From Pseudomonadota bacterium (GTDB lineage: Bacteria > Pseudomonadota > Alphaproteobacteria > Sphingomonadales > Sphingomonadaceae), in NCBI GenBank assembly GCA_023436615.1, contig JAEZIO010000037.1:1-64000 (forward strand): DNA of 64,000 nt. Direction: 5' to 3'. How positions within the stretch are numbered: the first letter of the stretch is position 1; the number at the start of each line of letters is the position of its first letter. The translations under genes were made by a program, and so were the position numbers. Below the pieces are notes generated by a model. It was given only the letters and a program-made list of their open reading frames with translations, was not told the DNA's origin and did no database searches. Shown piece by piece: positions 62,717 through 64,000 of the stretch.

Positions 62717-62804
62717 GCAACCCCTCCCTCATGCGCGCCGCATGAGGGTTGCGGTCAGAGTGAGCCTTTGTGGTCAGCCCCCCGGACTGACCAGACGGCT
62801 CACT
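62717..62804. other. pair of hairpins between glutaredoxin and guaA
   Basis: Hairpin A: CCTCATGCG (62727-62735) pairs with CGCATGAGG (62739-62747), flanked by GCAACC/GGTTGC. Hairpin B: outer AGTGAGCC (62759-62766) with GGCTCACT (62797-62804), inner GGTCAG (62772-62777) with CTGACC (62787-62792). Hairpin B reaches the guaA stop codon. No T-run follows. They may act as bidirectional transcript ends or belong to a repeat family. Confidence 0.5.
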
Positions 62805-64000
62805 CCCACTCGATCGTGCCGGGCGGCTTCGACGTGTAATCGTAGACGACGCGGTTGATTCCGGGGACCTCGTTGACGATGCGCGTCGCGACGCGGCTCA
62901 GGAATTCGGAGTCGAACGGGAACACGTCGGCGGTCATTCCATCGACGCTAGTCACCGCGCGTAGCCCGCAGACATAGTCGTAGGTTCTGTAATCGCCCAT
63001 TACGCCGACGGTCCGAACCGGCAGGAGCACGGCGAAGGCCTGCCAGATGGCGTCATACAGACCGGCGTTGCGGATTTCCTCCAGATAGACGGCGTCGGCC
63101 TTGCGAAGGATGTCGCATTTCTCCTTCGTCACCTCGCCGGGAATTCGGATCGCGAGGCCCGGCCCTGGGAACGGGTGGCGGCCGACGAAGGCCTCAGGAA
63201 GTCCCAGCTCGCGGCCGAGCTCGCGAACCTCGTCCTTGAACAATTCGCGCAGCGGCTCGACCAGCTTCATGTTCATGCGCTCGGGAAGCCCGCCGACATT
63301 GTGGTGGCTCTTGATGGTGACGCTCGGACCGCCGGTGAAGCTGACGCTCTCGATGACGTCGGGGTATAGGGTCCCCTGCGCCAGGAAATCGGCGCCGCCG
63401 ATCTTGCGCGCCTCCTCCTCGAACACGTTGATGAACTCGGCGCCGATGAACTTGCGCTTCTTCTCGGGATCGGTGACGCCCTCAAGCCCGCCGAGGAAGT
63501 CGGCGCTTGCGTCGACGTGCACGAGCGGGATGTTGTAGCTGTTGCGGAACAGCGAGACGACCTGCTCCGCTTCGCCTGCACGCATTAGCCCGTGATCGAC
63601 GAAGACGCAGGTCAGCTGGTCGCCGATCGCCTCGTGGATGAGGACCGCCGCGACAGCGCTGTCGACGCCGCCGGACAGGCCGCAGATTACGCGCCCGCTT
63701 CCCACCTGCTCGCGGATTTCGGCGATCTTGGCGTCGCGGAAGGCGCCCATCGTCCAGTCGCCCGCGCAGCCGCAGATATGCCGCGCGAAATTGGCGAGGA
63801 GCTTGCCGCCATCGGGCGTGTGAACGACCTCCGGGTGGAACATCAGGCTGTAGCGCTTGGCCTGTTCGTTCGTAGCGATGGCGTAGGGCGCACCTTCCGA
63901 CCGGGCTACCACCTGGAAACCGGGGGCGAGGGTGTCGACCCGATCGCCGTGGCTCATCCATACCTGGTGGGTCTCGCCGACGTTCCAAAGCCCGTCGAAC
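62800..64000 (-). CDS. guaA: GMP synthase, glutamine-hydrolysing (partial, C-terminal part)
   Basis: The last 400 or so residues of GuaA, which aminates XMP to GMP; the N-terminus with the nucleophile Cys lies past base 64000. The end of the glutaminase domain is present with the HPE catalytic pair (FHPEVVHTPDG). The ATP-pyrophosphatase P-loop SGGVDSAVAA and the C-terminal dimerisation domain (ending KPPGTIEWE) are intact. The frame is open to the window edge. Confidence 0.96.
   Translation of the reverse strand, partial: FDGLWNVGETHQVWMSHGDRVDTLAPGFQVVARSEGAPYAIATNEQAKRYSLMFHPEVVHTPDGGKLLANFARHICGCAGDWTMGAFRDAKIAEIREQVGSGRVICGLSGGVDSAVAAVLIHEAIGDQLTCVFVDHGLMRAGEAEQVVSLFRNSYNIPLVHVDASADFLGGLEGVTDPEKKRKFIGAEFINVFEEEARKIGGADFLAQGTLYPDVIESVSFTGGPSVTIKSHHNVGGLPERMNMKLVEPLRELFKDEVRELGRELGLPEAFVGRHPFPGPGLAIRIPGEVTKEKCDILRKADAVYLEEIRNAGLYDAIWQAFAVLLPVRTVGVMGDYRTYDYVCGLRAVTSVDGMTADVFPFDSEFLSRVATRIVNEVPGINRVVYDYTSKPPGTIEWE

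Overview
This 64 kb window is a chromosomal segment from a high-GC alphaproteobacterium, most likely of the order Sphingomonadales. That placement is an inference. It rests on a PhyR-NepR-EcfG general stress response (GSR) locus with a PhyP-like sensor protein, the alphaproteobacterial dcw order, the argS-SPOR-nagZ-scpAB-tatABC block, GTG and TTG starts in many genes, and GANTC and CtrA-like motifs near ftsZ. No rRNA, tRNA, CRISPR array, transposase, integrase or prophage gene was seen. Almost everything is core chromosome.

Layout. 1-2.8 kb: the 5' part of an HtrA/DegP-type protease, then groES-groEL behind a CIRCE-like operator, closed by a strong terminator. 2.8-10.8 kb: a leftward series with a secreted M20 peptidase, a four-repeat membrane protein, zapE, a thioesterase, sdhB, a one-cysteine peroxiredoxin and glnE; most junctions are 4-base stop/start overlaps. 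10.8-15.0 kb: the GSR locus, with a short second NepR-like protein, ecfG, a 47-residue membrane peptide, phyR, nepR and phyP. Three EcfG-type promoters (GGAAC, 16-17 bases, CGTT or near) lie here. One of them points at a structured region of about 105 bases that could be a stress-induced small RNA. 14.9-24.2 kb: tatCBA, scpBA, nagZ, a SPOR protein, argS, a MarR-like regulator, a dGTPase-like protein and a TPR/SPOR protein.

24.4-43.6 kb: a complete leftward division and cell wall (dcw) cluster in the order mraZ-rsmH-ftsL-ftsI-murE-murF-mraY-murD-ftsW-murG-murC-murB-ddl-ftsQ-ftsA-ftsZ. Nearly every junction is translationally coupled. The run is broken between ftsA and ftsZ by an oppositely oriented lipoprotein gene with a perfect EcfG-type promoter. 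43.6-49.6 kb: a GldG-like protein, small membrane and lipoprotein genes, purL, bfd-bfr and a DUF418 protein. 49.5-53.6 kb: an Hpt protein and the der-bamB-yfgM-like set next to a palindromic intergenic repeat. 53.7-59.1 kb: an ABC permease fused to an M1 metallopeptidase with its ATPase, then panB. 59.5-64 kb: a small membrane protein, a DmeF-type metal exporter, mntP behind a manganese (yybP-ykoY) riboswitch, an L,D-transpeptidase, a glutaredoxin and the 3' part of guaA.

The genes combine envelope building (dcw, Tat, Bam, L,D-transpeptidase), proteostasis (GroESL, HtrA), metal homeostasis (bacterioferritin, DmeF, MntP) and stress control. The most interesting material is the GSR locus with its extra small components, and the GSR-type promoter placed inside the division cluster.
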